A DNA stretch of 64,000 nt from Apostichopus japonicus (Eukaryota; Echinodermata; Holothuroidea; Aspidochirotida; Stichopodidae), in NCBI RefSeq assembly GCF_037975245.1, contig NC_092574.1, positions 25,253,213 through 25,317,212 on the forward strand, read 5' to 3'. The first letter of the stretch is position 1; each line of letters starts with the position of its first letter. Of this stretch, positions 47,301 through 59,215 are shown piece by piece. The translations under genes were made by a program, and so were the position numbers. The notes under the pieces are model-generated. The model was not told the DNA's origin. It did not search any database and saw nothing but the letters and a program-made list of their open reading frames with translations.

Positions 47301-48994
47301 GACTGACATCTCTGTATGTTATATGGTATGGTCAGAGGACTGACATCTCTGTATGTTGTATGGTATGGTCAGAGGACTGACATCTCTGTATGTTATATGG
47401 TATGATCAGAGGACTGATATCTCTGTATGTTATATGGTATGGTCAGAGGACTGACATCTCTGTATGTTGTATGGTATGGTGAGAGGACTGACATCTCAGT
47501 ATGTTATAGGGTATGATGAGAGGACTGACATCTCTGTATGTTATATGGTATGGTCAGAGGACTGACATCTCTGTATGTTGTATGGTATGGTCAGAGGACT
47601 GACATCTCAGTATGTTGTATAGTATGGTCAGAGGACTGACTTCTCTGTATGTTGTATGGTATGGTCAGAGGACTGACACCTCTGTATGGAATATGGTATG
47701 GTCAGAAGAATGACATCTCAGTTTGTTATATGGTATGGTCAGAGGACTGACATCTCTGTATGTTGTATGGTATGGTCAGAGGACTGATATCTCTGTATGT
47801 TATATGTTATGGTCAGAGGACTGACATCTCTGTATGTTGTATGGTATGGTCAGAGGACTGACATCTCTGTATGTTGTATGGTATGGTCAGAGGACTGACA
47901 TATCTGTATGTTATATGGTATGGTCAGAGGACTGACATCTCTGTATGTTATATGGTATGGTCAGAGGACTGACATCTCTGTATGTTATATGGTATGGTCA
48001 GAGGACTGACATCTCTGTATGTTATATGGTATGGTCAGAGGACTGACATCTCTGTATGTTATATGGTATCGTCAGAGGACTGACATCTCTGTATGTTGTA
48101 GGGTATGGTGAGAGGACTGACATCTCTGTATGTTGTATGGTATGGTCAGAGGACTGACTTCTCTGTATGTTGTATAGTATGGTCAGAGGACTGACATCTC
48201 TGTATGTTATATGTAATGGTCAGAGGACTGACACCTCTGTATGGAATATGGTATGGTCAGAAGAATGACATCTCAGTTTGTTATATGGTATGGTCAGAGG
48301 ACTGACATCTCTGTATGTTGTATGGTATGGTCAGAGGACTGACATCTCAGTATGTCATATGGTATCGTCAGAGGACTGACATCTCTGTATGTTGTATAGT
48401 ATGGTCAGAGGACTGACATCTCAGTATGTTATATAGTATGGTCAGAGGACTGACTTCTCTGTATGTTGTATGGTATGGTCAGAGGACTGACACCTCTGTA
48501 TGGAATATGGTATGGTCAGAAGAATGACATCTCTGTATGTTGTATGGTGTGGTAAGTGGACTGACATCTAAGTATGTTATTTGGTATGGTTAGAGGACTG
48601 ACATCTCTGTATGTAATATGGTATGGTGAGAGGACTGACATCTCTGTATGTTATATGGTATGGTCAGAGGACTGACATCTCAGTATGTTATAGGGTATGG
48701 TCAGAGGACTGACATCTCTGTATGTTGTATGGTATGGTCAGAGAGGACTGACAACTCTGTATGTTGTATGGTATGTTCAGAGGACTGACATCTCTGTATG
48801 TTGTATGGTATGGTCAGAGGACTGACATCTCTGTATGTTGTATGGTATGGTCAGAGGACTGACATCTCTGTATGTAATATGGTATGGCCTCAGGACTGAC
48901 ATCTCTGTATGTTATATGGTATGGTCAAAGGACTGACATCTCAGTATGTTATATGGTATGGTCAGAGGACTGACATCTCTGTATGTTATATGGT
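41331..48994. repeat. ~3.85-kb higher-order duplication inside the satellite
   Basis: The order of variant monomers from ~41331 to ~45144 is repeated from ~45180 to ~48994 at an offset of 3849 bp. The offset becomes 3850 after a 1-bp deletion at 44404 (GGTATTTCAG against GGTATGGTCAG). The shared irregular monomer AGAGAGGACTGACAACTC occurs at ~44891 and ~48741. The copies are almost identical; I noticed only a handful of substitutions, for example GTTGTATAG against GTTGAACAG near 41655/45504. Confidence 0.85.
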
Positions 48995-49036
48995 ATGGTC
49001 AAAGGACTGACATCTCAGTACGTTATATGGTATGGT

Positions 49037-50149
49037 GAATCTTATACATCTGATGCTTTATGTATTTAAAAGATAAATAAACAGGCTGATTCTGATATGA
49101 GGAACATTTACATTTTTAACTAGCCTTTCTTCAATGGAATATATGTGATCCAGCATGATATGGTAGTTTCTGTTACTTAGGTTATTTGAGTCACCACTTG
49201 CTTCAATCTAAAATGATACAAAGTACTCTTCCAGGTATTGTTATCCTTCTCTAAAAAGTCAAAATTAAATTCATCTATAATAACGATATATCATGGTAAG
49301 GACTGTACGGCCTGTTAAGCATATTAAGTAGGGTGCTTATTCATCTGGCTAAACAGGCTTAACTTCCATCCACATAACCTCAATATTTTCATCTTCTAAC
49401 TTCATACAAAGTAACAAGGCGGTGTTATTATCAATATACTGTGAAGTGCAAGATCACCTCCTTCCTTTCCAAACCCTGTCTCTTTGAATTATTTGACATC
49501 CTGGAAAGCTTATATCTCCTAATCAAAGTAATTTTCATTTAAGGACTTAGTATTATTGCTAAACTGTTGACACAACTGTGTTACTTTGTGCTAAGAGGGT
49601 TCCAAGCTACCAATCTAAGGATGTAAATGATTTATTTTAATAACCAGAATGCACAAATGCATTGTGGTTGCGATGATATTACGAGCAGTTTTATTCTTGA
49701 ATCTGATTTCATGTTTAGTGTAGGTGTACAACATACTTGATCTTAGTAATACATTGAAAAGCAGTGCGATGTGATAAAACAATAAATTCATTTAAAATTG
49801 TGATAGGTTCATCAACATACTAAATATGATATCTGTTCTTATTGAAATATTGTGTATAACATGTTTTTTTTTTTCACAATTAAACCCCTGGTGAACTTAA
49901 ACCAACCATTGACCTCTATCAACAACATTAGGCTATTTTCATGTACTCAATGTTGTACAATTAAATACGAAATATGCGATCTGTCCAAGCTTTCCTTGCA
50001 AAATTTATGTTGAGGAAGGCGTGTTAGTGTTGTGAGACTAGGGAAAAGGGCAGTGAAGTAGATGTTTGGCGTTTGTTGACTTCAAATGACCTTTGCATGT
50101 AGACTTGATAAACTTTTTGTCCCGTCTGTTACTGTTACTTGTCATTTAG
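49037..50149. other. No gene seen between satellite and transposon end
   Basis: AT-rich unique-looking sequence. No frame with recognisable similarity, no tandem repeat. Confidence 0.5.
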
Positions 50150-50262
50150 CCTTTGGAGAAGATCCTGCTAGGATCGAAACGTCAGGTCAACTTACTTTTA
50201 CACATTCTCCCACACAGGTTCTCTAGTGGATAAGCAGTTTGCTAACAGTTTTATTTTTAATT
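50150..50262 (+). mobile_element. Dispersed transposon-end copy (inverted copy 2)
   Basis: Contains CCTTTGGAGAAGATCCTGCT then AGGATCGAAACGTCAGG and, ~60 bp on, GTGGATAAGCAGTTTGC. It is the inverted counterpart of 30631-30729; the two copies bracket the LINE and the whole satellite. Confidence 0.5.
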
Positions 50263-51235
50263 TTTATTTTGATAAACTTCTGCAATACAATGCGACACTA
50301 CATTTCTGATGTGATGACTGTGCATAGCATGCATAGTTAGGGGTTAATCAATGGTCCACCGTGCATTTATTGCAGGATCATAATAAATCATGACTAAGTT
50401 CAAGCTTTAAGGAACCATCAAACACTAAACGCGTTTTATTTTCATGATTTATTGAGTGCTTAGTTATATCTCAACTAAGAAACTTTGCATAATAATGTAT
50501 TGATGTTTTTCTTATAACTTAAATTTTGAAGTGAAGTTGAAGATTTACCTATTTCTCAGTTACTGTGCATTGCAACAATTCTTGTTTCTAATCATTGAAA
50601 TCCATATATTGACATGTTGTAGATAATTGGTGAATAGATCAAGTTTAATAAGTGTAAAACGTGGTGTAAATGATATGTTACATGTAGCATACTATGGTGT
50701 TTGAATATTTTCTTGCGGATTGGCATTGTGAGTAGGTTTGAATTGCTCATTTCTTGTCACATAATTCAAGAAATATGATCAACAAAATCAATCAGGAAGT
50801 AATTGCTTAACAATACAGCACTTCAAAATCATGAAATAGTCAACAATATGAAAAACAAATGCAATTATAGCAAAGAAAAACAGCACACACTCTACACCAT
50901 TCTCTAACAACAGCTTGTTTTCCAAATCCAATTCTTGATCATTATTATATCTGACTTCCTCCTTAGATGCTTTTAACATTTGAACAAAATCTTTCTTAAT
51001 CACTTTTTTTGTGCATTAAGTTTGTTCTATCAGCTGCAGTGGCCTTGTTGTATTACCTATCAGCAAAAAGTTAATGTCAATCAATGTTAAAGCAGTACTT
51101 TTTATATGGAACATAAATTTCATTAGTTTGGTCATGATCCAATAAGTTGATAATCAATGGATTGATTTTAGGAACATTTTATCAAAAGAAAAGAAATTGT
51201 GAGAAACATAGAAGTGAGCTGAGTAATAGTCATCA
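50263..51235. other. 3' flank of the C3-like gene
   Basis: Probable 3' UTR and flank of the minus-strand gene ending at 51236. A minus-strand frame at 50788-51003 encodes a charged stretch (KKDFVQMLKASKEEVRY) and then a hydrophobic segment. It has no splice or family support and I do not call it a gene. Confidence 0.4.
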
Positions 51236-54200
51236 TCACTGACAGTTGTTGTTGCCATGGAGCATGTCTTCTTTGAATTCTTGCATTTTCAAGAACTGCT
51301 CCCTGATTCTCTTTCTCTTTCTGTTCCTCAATGGCCATAGCTCAATAGTTGTTGCTGCGTCTATGATGTATTTAAAGCTGAAATGTTTCAGAAAATAATA
51401 GTGAACATGACTACACCCAACTGTCTACTGTATTAAGCTCCAGTTTGCATTGAGTTCATAGTGAATTGGCAGTAACATACGTGTACGTTAAAGAAAAGAT
51501 AAACAACCTGAAATATAAACTGTTATCTTTAATATTAATTGTTATCTTAAATGACCACAAATTCACCAGGAACAATGACATTTTTCAACAACACTAAATA
51601 CAAAAAACATAACCAGTAATTTATGTAATGAATAATAAGGCTCTAAACTGTGGTAATTATATAGATCTCTTACTAGATTGACAGCTCTATCAAATTGTGT
51701 GTAAGTATAACATGTTTGTTGTAAATGATGCAGTCTAAGTTTAATTCTGTAATATGACTTACTTTTCAAGGAATTTTCACAGAACATTATACACATCAGT
51801 TACAGAACTCACCATTTCTTAAGTCTTGTAGCTTAATGTTGTAGGAATTAATGAAGAATATTAAACCAATAGTGAAAGTAATTATTTCTGAAGTCTCAAT
51901 TTGCTAGGATTTGTGTACAAATAGGAGCATCCCAATTACATGTTATCTGGATGAGAGTACAAGGAAAATATTCATGACTAGCAGATATGAACACACAACC
52001 AGTACATGCAACCCTGTTATAAACCAAATTAATTATGCACTGCATGCAATGTAAGTCCTCTCTCTTGAATGGTTATTCATTTATACTTGCAGTACAAACC
52101 TGAATATGTAAGTGTACAAATCAACATTTTCTTGCAGTTTGTAAACTGGGCCAGGTTCATGGAAGTATTAGTTACATAATTCATTTCAGAAGCTAATGTA
52201 GCTAAATAATTATCAGTGTATATATTGATCGTTTATCATTCAGGAAACCCAGTTATCACAGCTATTCTAAATTGTAAGGATATATCCTATACCATGATCA
52301 TTTCCATGAACAAAAGAATACACTGACTATGCATCTATCCTTCACAATAGAGAAGAGTTCATATCAATATTTGCTACGAAGACTCTAATAAACTCCATGC
52401 ACTGCATATGCAAACAGTTTGTGAAGATTTTTGGTGAAAAGTTTGGTAATTTATCAAATATAAATTTATTAAAGTACCTTAAGGACATGTTGTTTATAGA
52501 TCAACAGGGTTACGTCCATAACAACTGATAAAGAAGCAGGGAGTCACGTTCCACACAAATGACCAATAAAACCATACCAGCCACACTACAGTAGTATGTA
52601 CCTGTTATTTCCATCTGTGTCAGCATATGGCAGAACCGTCTGGCCAATCACCAAGTAGGACTCCTGGTTCTTTATTCTGACTGAAGAACATGATGATGAT
52701 ACCCAAAATTGTCGTACTTCCTCTCCAAATACTTCGTCATTAGCTGTTCAGTAACAAAGGGAACACACAAGTTATTCGATGTAAAGGTAGTCCTGTTCTT
52801 AAACTAGTAGCAAGTACAATGTTCTTTAAACCAATGCACCCCCATAAAATTTGTTTAGGTTAAACCAGTAGATAAGGAATTACAATTGTGGGATTAACAA
52901 ATTTGGTCAATTCTTCCTCCATGTGAAGTACTACACTAGCAGTCACTACTTACTTCAAACATTAGAGCTAACAAGAGTCCAAATGGACACTATGGTTCCC
53001 GACTAACAGAAAATAAATGTGTTGTGAGCTAACATCTGTGACAATTTTATCAAGTTTGGTAAACATCGAGCTAAACACCTGTGAGCAATTGCCATTTTCA
53101 AACACTGTTGACAGACAGATAAACAGATGCACTTGCCAAGATAACAGCTACACTATTTGAGAAAAAGCATTCACATTTTAGCAAAAACAAGGAAGGAAGA
53201 TTTCAATTAAGACCCTCAATTAAGGTAGCAGCAACTTCAACACTACAACACATGTCATGTTTGGTCATCTAGATTTGTGTAATAGGAATCATATTGATTC
53301 ATTCCTACCAGAAATATCTTGTGCAATCCTTATTTCCATCTTTACCAAGAGACATTAGGAGATGAATTTAATGGATTGCAATAATTTGTATACATCTATA
53401 TATTTAAGGAAAAAACATTTTTAGATTACACTGATGTACTTCTAACTAGTTTAAAAGGGTCTGTCTTACCAATTTTAAGAACCTGGGTTATAGTAGCAGT
53501 GTAAACCTTGAAACTGTTGTCATTCTGTGAGTCCATAATGGAGATCTGATAGGCTGATGAAAGGCATGAGAATGAAGGTATTTGATAATATCAAGTATCA
53601 TTGAAATTTCCAAGATATAATCTTCTGTATTATAACTTATTATAATATTTGTACTTAGAGCGAACACAGTTGAAACAGGCCTGGAGGCTGGAGGTATTAT
53701 CATAAATGATATTCTCAATAGGAGCTTGTTACGATGAAATAGATCCCATTTGTCATGACATGAAGAAAAACTAGCTAGGGATTGGTAAATAGATACCTGG
53801 CAGGGTCACACTATGATTTCTACTGCTTGTCCATTCCTGATTGTGCAGTCAATATGAGCAAAGTTACCAAAGTAACACTTAGTGTTAAACTAAAAATTAG
53901 AGCAGCAATGATGTAGGAAGTAACACTTAGATAGTGTGGAACTGAAAACTAGAGCATCGATGCTGTAAGGAGTAACACTGAGATAGTGTTAAACTGAAAC
54001 TAGAGCAGCAATGTTGTAGAAAGTAACACTAAGGTAGTGTTAAACTGGAGATTAGAGCAGCAATGATGTAGGAAGTAGCACTAAGATAGTGTGAAATTGA
54101 AAACTAAAGCATCAATGCTGTAGGAAGTAACACTAAGATAGTGTGAAACTGAAAACTAGAGGAGCAATGCTATAGGAAGTAACACTTAGATAGTGTTAAA

Positions 54201-55408
54201 CTGAAAACTAGATGAGCAATGCTATAGAAGTACAATTATATAGTTTTAAACTGAAAACTAGAGCAGCAATGCTATAGGAAGTAACAATTAGATAATGTTG
54301 AGCTGAAAAATAGAGCAAATGCTATAGGAAGTCACACTTAGATAGTTTTATACTAAAAACTAGACCAACAATGATATAAGAAATAACACTTAGATAGTGT
54401 TAAACTGAAAACTAGATCAGCAATGCTGTAGGATGTAACACTTAAATAGTGTTGAACTGAAACTAGAGCAGCAATTCTATAGGAAGTAACACTTAGATAG
54501 TGTTAAACTGAAAACTAGATGAGCAATGCTGTACAAGTACAATTAGATATCGTTAAACTGAAAACTAGAGCAGCAATGCTATAGGAAGTAACACTTAGAT
54601 AGTGTTAAACTGAAAACTAACATGCCATGTTGTAGGAAGTAACATTTAAATAGTTTTGAACTGAAAACTAGAGCAGCAATGCTATAGGAAGTATCACTTA
54701 GATAGTGTTGAACTGCAAACTAGAGCAAATGCTAAAGGAAGTCACACTTAGATAGTGTTATACTAAAAACTAGTCCAGCAATGATATAAGAAGTAACACT
54801 TAGATAGTGTTAAACTGAAAACTAGATCCGCAATGCTGTAGGATGTAACACTTAGATAGTTTTATACTGAAAACTAGAGTAGCAATGTATAGGAAGTAAC
54901 ACTTAGATAGTTTTAAACTGTAAACTAGACATGCCATGTTGTAGGAAGTAACGCTTAAATAGTTTTAAACTGAAAACTAGAGCAGCAATGCTATAGGAAG
55001 TAACACTCAGACAGTGTTAAACTAAAAACTAGACCAGCAATGCTACAGGAAGTCACACTTAGATAGTGTTAAATTAAAATTAGACCAGCAATGCTATAGG
55101 AAGTAACACTTAATGTTAAACTGAACGTAACACTTAGATATTGTTATGCTAAAAACTAGACCACCAATGCTAGATGAAGTAACATTTAGCGTTAAACCGA
55201 GAACTAGAGTAGCAATGCTGTAGAATTGTAATACTACCATTTTCTTGTTCTCTGTTTCTGAGAGGGATACTATGTACATAGGTGTAAGTTATGTGTGTAG
55301 GTTTAGGTGTTTTGGTGTGTGGCTGACATACCTTTCTTGCACAGAGCAAATACAATACCAAATAATGCATAATCAATGTAGAACTCATTTTTGCAAAGTA
55401 AAGCCTTA
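51236..55408 (-). CDS. Complement C3/C4/C5-like protein, C-terminal NTR (C345C) exons only
   Basis: Four exons (complement) are visible: 55354-55408 (tentative; LLCKNEFYIDYALFGI), 53470-53545 (ISIMDSQNDNSFKVYTATIT), 52602-52743 (NDEVFGEEVRQFWVSSSCSS and QESYLVIGQTVLPY) and 51236-51377 (FKYIIDAATTIELWP to the stop). Phases agree across all joins. SNDEV..., SYLVIGQ and YIIDAATTIELWP align in order with the SDEV, HYLMWG and YIIGKDTWVEHWP blocks of human C3, placing it in the C3/C4/C5 family of secreted thioester proteins. The C345C module recruits other complement proteins. The tail after ELWP is unusual: a basic RNRKRKRIR run and few cysteines (three seen in these exons). Upstream exons (anchor, alpha-2-macroglobulin and thioester domains) are not found, so the 5' part is beyond or hidden in repeats to the right. 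Confidence 0.75.
53871..55215. repeat. ~52-bp minisatellite in an intron of the C3-like gene
   Basis: About 25 diverged copies of GTAACACTTAGATAGTGTTA followed by AACTGAAAACTAGAGCAGCA and ATGCTATAGGAA. The unit contains a near-palindrome (AACACTTAGATAGTGTT). It fills most of the intron between the exons at 53470 and 55354. Confidence 0.92.
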
Positions 55409-55785
55409 CTTAAAGTCATAGTACAATAAAAAATACTATGAGGAGTTGGACTGCTAACTGGCACGAGACTGTTGAAACTATAATTTAACAATGTTATCGT
55501 AATGTCTGGGATGTGCATTTCTTAAACATTTATATACAGTTCCAAGCAACTCAAGACTAAATTTACTAGCAGGTAAATAGGAATCTGCCAGTCCATTCAA
55601 GTATCACTGTAACATCAGTACTGTCTATTACATGATTATTCAGTCAAATGTATTAGTAGCTCCACCTTACACTTGGTACCACCTGATGATACTGCTTGGA
55701 TAAACATCACTCTTTCCTTAAGGAGGCCTCCTTCACTAGCTACGCTTGAGGGCACTTTAGAAAGCAGCAACATAACCACAAAATG

Positions 55786-57239
<1,454 letters not shown>

Positions 57240-58560
57240 CGTTATCATGTTTAAAAGGTTTCAGACTGGGACACCTGTCAACCTCATGTGACCTTTGACC
57301 AATTTCAACAGGGTTCTTGCACATACCAAGCTGCATCTCCCTACCAAGTATGACATTGATTCAACTTGTGGTTGTTGAGATATTGTGTTTACAAGCTGTT
57401 CTTGATGATTTCTCATTGAATCTCATCCACTCAAGAATATTAATAGGATAAACATTGTTGTTGCAAAGAACATGTGCTTACTATATAGTTACATCATCAT
57501 ACCAAGTATAAACCTAATTACATATACGGTTGATCAATGAGATATTGACAATTTTGGAATTTCATGTTAGCCCCACCCACTCATTAATCTTAATGAGATG
57601 AGAACTACAAACAAAAGGACACATGGTAGGGCATCAACCTACCAAGTATGACATTGACTCAATCTGAGGTTGTTGGGATATTGTGTTTACAAGCTGTTCT
57701 TGATGATTTCCCATTAAACCTCATTCACTCAAGAATATTAATAGGATAAACATTGTTGTTGCAAAGAACATGTGCTTACTACATAGTTACATTTACATAC
57801 CAAGTATAAACTTAATTGCACATATTTTTGATCAATGAGACATTGGCAATTTAAGAATTTCATGTTAGCCCCACCACTCATTAATCTTCACGAGATGAGA
57901 ACCAAAAACAATAGGACACATGGTAGGCATCTATCATTGATTTAATCTGTGGTTGCTGAGATATTGTGATTACAAGCTGTTCTTGATGATTTCCCATTGA
58001 ACCTCATCCACTCAAGAATATTAATGAGGTAAACATTGTTGTTGCAAAGAACATGTACTTACTATGTAGTTACATCATACCAAGTATGAACTTAATTGCA
58101 TATATGGTTGATGAGATATTGACAATTCAAGAATTTCATGTTAAGCCCCACCCACTCATTAACATTCATGAGATGAGAACCAAAAGCAATAAGACATCTC
58201 TACACATTGTAGGGCATATACCAACGAAGTATGACATAGATTTAATCTGTTGCTATTGTGTTTACAAGCTGTTTTTGACAATTTTCCTATTAAATCTCAT
58301 CCACTCAAGAATCTAAATGAGGTTAACATTTTTGTTGCAAATAGCATATACTTACTATGTAGTTACATCGCTATACCAAGTATGAACTCAATAAGACATT
58401 TTAAGAATTTCATGTTAAGCCCCACCCACTCATTAATATTTTATTGAAATAAGAACTACAAACAAAAGAGCAAATCTACAGATCATGGGGCTTCTATCTA
58501 CCACATATGATATTGATTCAACTTGTGGTTGTTGACATACAGTGTTAAGAAACTAGCCGT
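57240..58560. repeat. ~290-bp tandem repeat, four copies and a partial fifth
   Basis: The phrase TATTGTGTTTACAAGCTGTT recurs at 57381, 57679, 57962 (with one change) and 58254, i.e. at spacings of 298, 283 and 292 bp. Each unit also carries CACTCAAGAATATTAAT, TTGTTGCAAAGAACATG, and CCCCACCCACTCATTAAT followed by GAGATGAGAAC. Units are clearly related but diverged, so the amplification is not recent. Confidence 0.85.
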
Positions 58561-59215
58561 CACATCCTCACACACACACACATCCACATAAACGCCAGCA
58601 CAATTGCAATGTTACTGAGCCTTCGGCATTGTAACCAAAAATCATTAACTAGAATGCAAAAGTTTTTCATGATTCTGACGTTATGTACAGTGAGGGTGTA
58701 CATGTTAACAAGGGTTTCAGAATTTGACCTCTGATGACCCAAATGACCTTTGACTTCCATCAAAAAACACTAGGCTTCTATGGCTCAATGTGGTTCTTCT
58801 ACACACTAAATTGGAGGTTGGCACAAGTTTCCAGTATTGAGATAACAAGGTCAAACAATTTAACCCCTGCTGACCCCAAATGGCATTTTACCTCCACGAA
58901 AAACAATAGGTTTTTTTTCAAAATGTGTGTCTTTTACACAAACAAAATGAAATTGGTCTAAAAAATCTCTTCTTGAGATATCGTGTTTACAAGGTTGGCG
59001 TCACAAACGCATTCACACACACACACAAACGCCATCATGAATGCAAAGGTTACGATTATCATCGGAACAAAAACTCCATAAATATGTCATTACTTTCAGA
59101 TCTGCATAACAACCATGTCAGATGGGTACCCAGTGTAACAATAAAAGTTTTGTTAGCCTTTGAAGAAGATTCTGCTAGGAACAAAAGGCCAGGCCTTCTT
59201 ACATTCTTAATCTAG
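58561..59215. repeat. Dispersed repeats related to the 290-bp family, plus a decayed transposon end
   Basis: Two blocks, near 58732 and 58869, share a TGACC-rich word, AAATG(A/G)C(C/A)TTT and a AAAAACA(A/C)TAGG segment. Both are followed by a CACACACA run (58569 and 59014) and a hairpin-end motif at 59155-59190 (TTTGAAGAAGATTCTGCTAG) like those at 30.7 and 50.2 kb. This suggests one composite repeat with a CA tract and a conserved 3' end. Confidence 0.5.

Larger units (their letters stand above)
37897..49036. repeat. 37-bp satellite array, ~11.1 kb, about 300 monomers
   Basis: The monomer is GACATCTCTGTATGTTGTAT followed by GGTATGGTCAGAGGACT (37 bp). Recurrent variants are TATAT for TGTAT, CTCAG for CTCTG, GGTGAG for GGTCAG, and a distinctive pair in which CACCTCTGTATGGAATATGG is followed by TCAGAAGAATGACATCTCAG. 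Each monomer carries the dyad GTCAG-AGGA-CTGAC. Because 37 is not a multiple of three, each frame cycles through all phases; the Tyr/Met/Val/Ser-rich frames here on both strands are artefacts. No gene lies inside. Larger duplications are annotated separately. Confidence 0.98.

Noticed and set aside
38028..48994. Many 60-80-residue open frames (Tyr/Met/Val/Trp-rich on plus, Ser/Pro/Tyr-rich on minus)
   Set aside because: They are translations of the 37-bp satellite; the period shifts frame every unit and there is no gene context.
50150..50262. True hammerhead ribozyme at the hairpin plus CGAAAC motif
   Set aside because: The CUGAUGA half of the catalytic core is not present (it reads CTGAAGA or GGAGAAG), so only a loose resemblance remains.
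50788..51003. Minus-strand frame with charged and membrane-like segments
   Set aside because: Lies in the presumed 3' UTR of the C3-like gene, with a poor pyrimidine tract before it and no recognised similarity.
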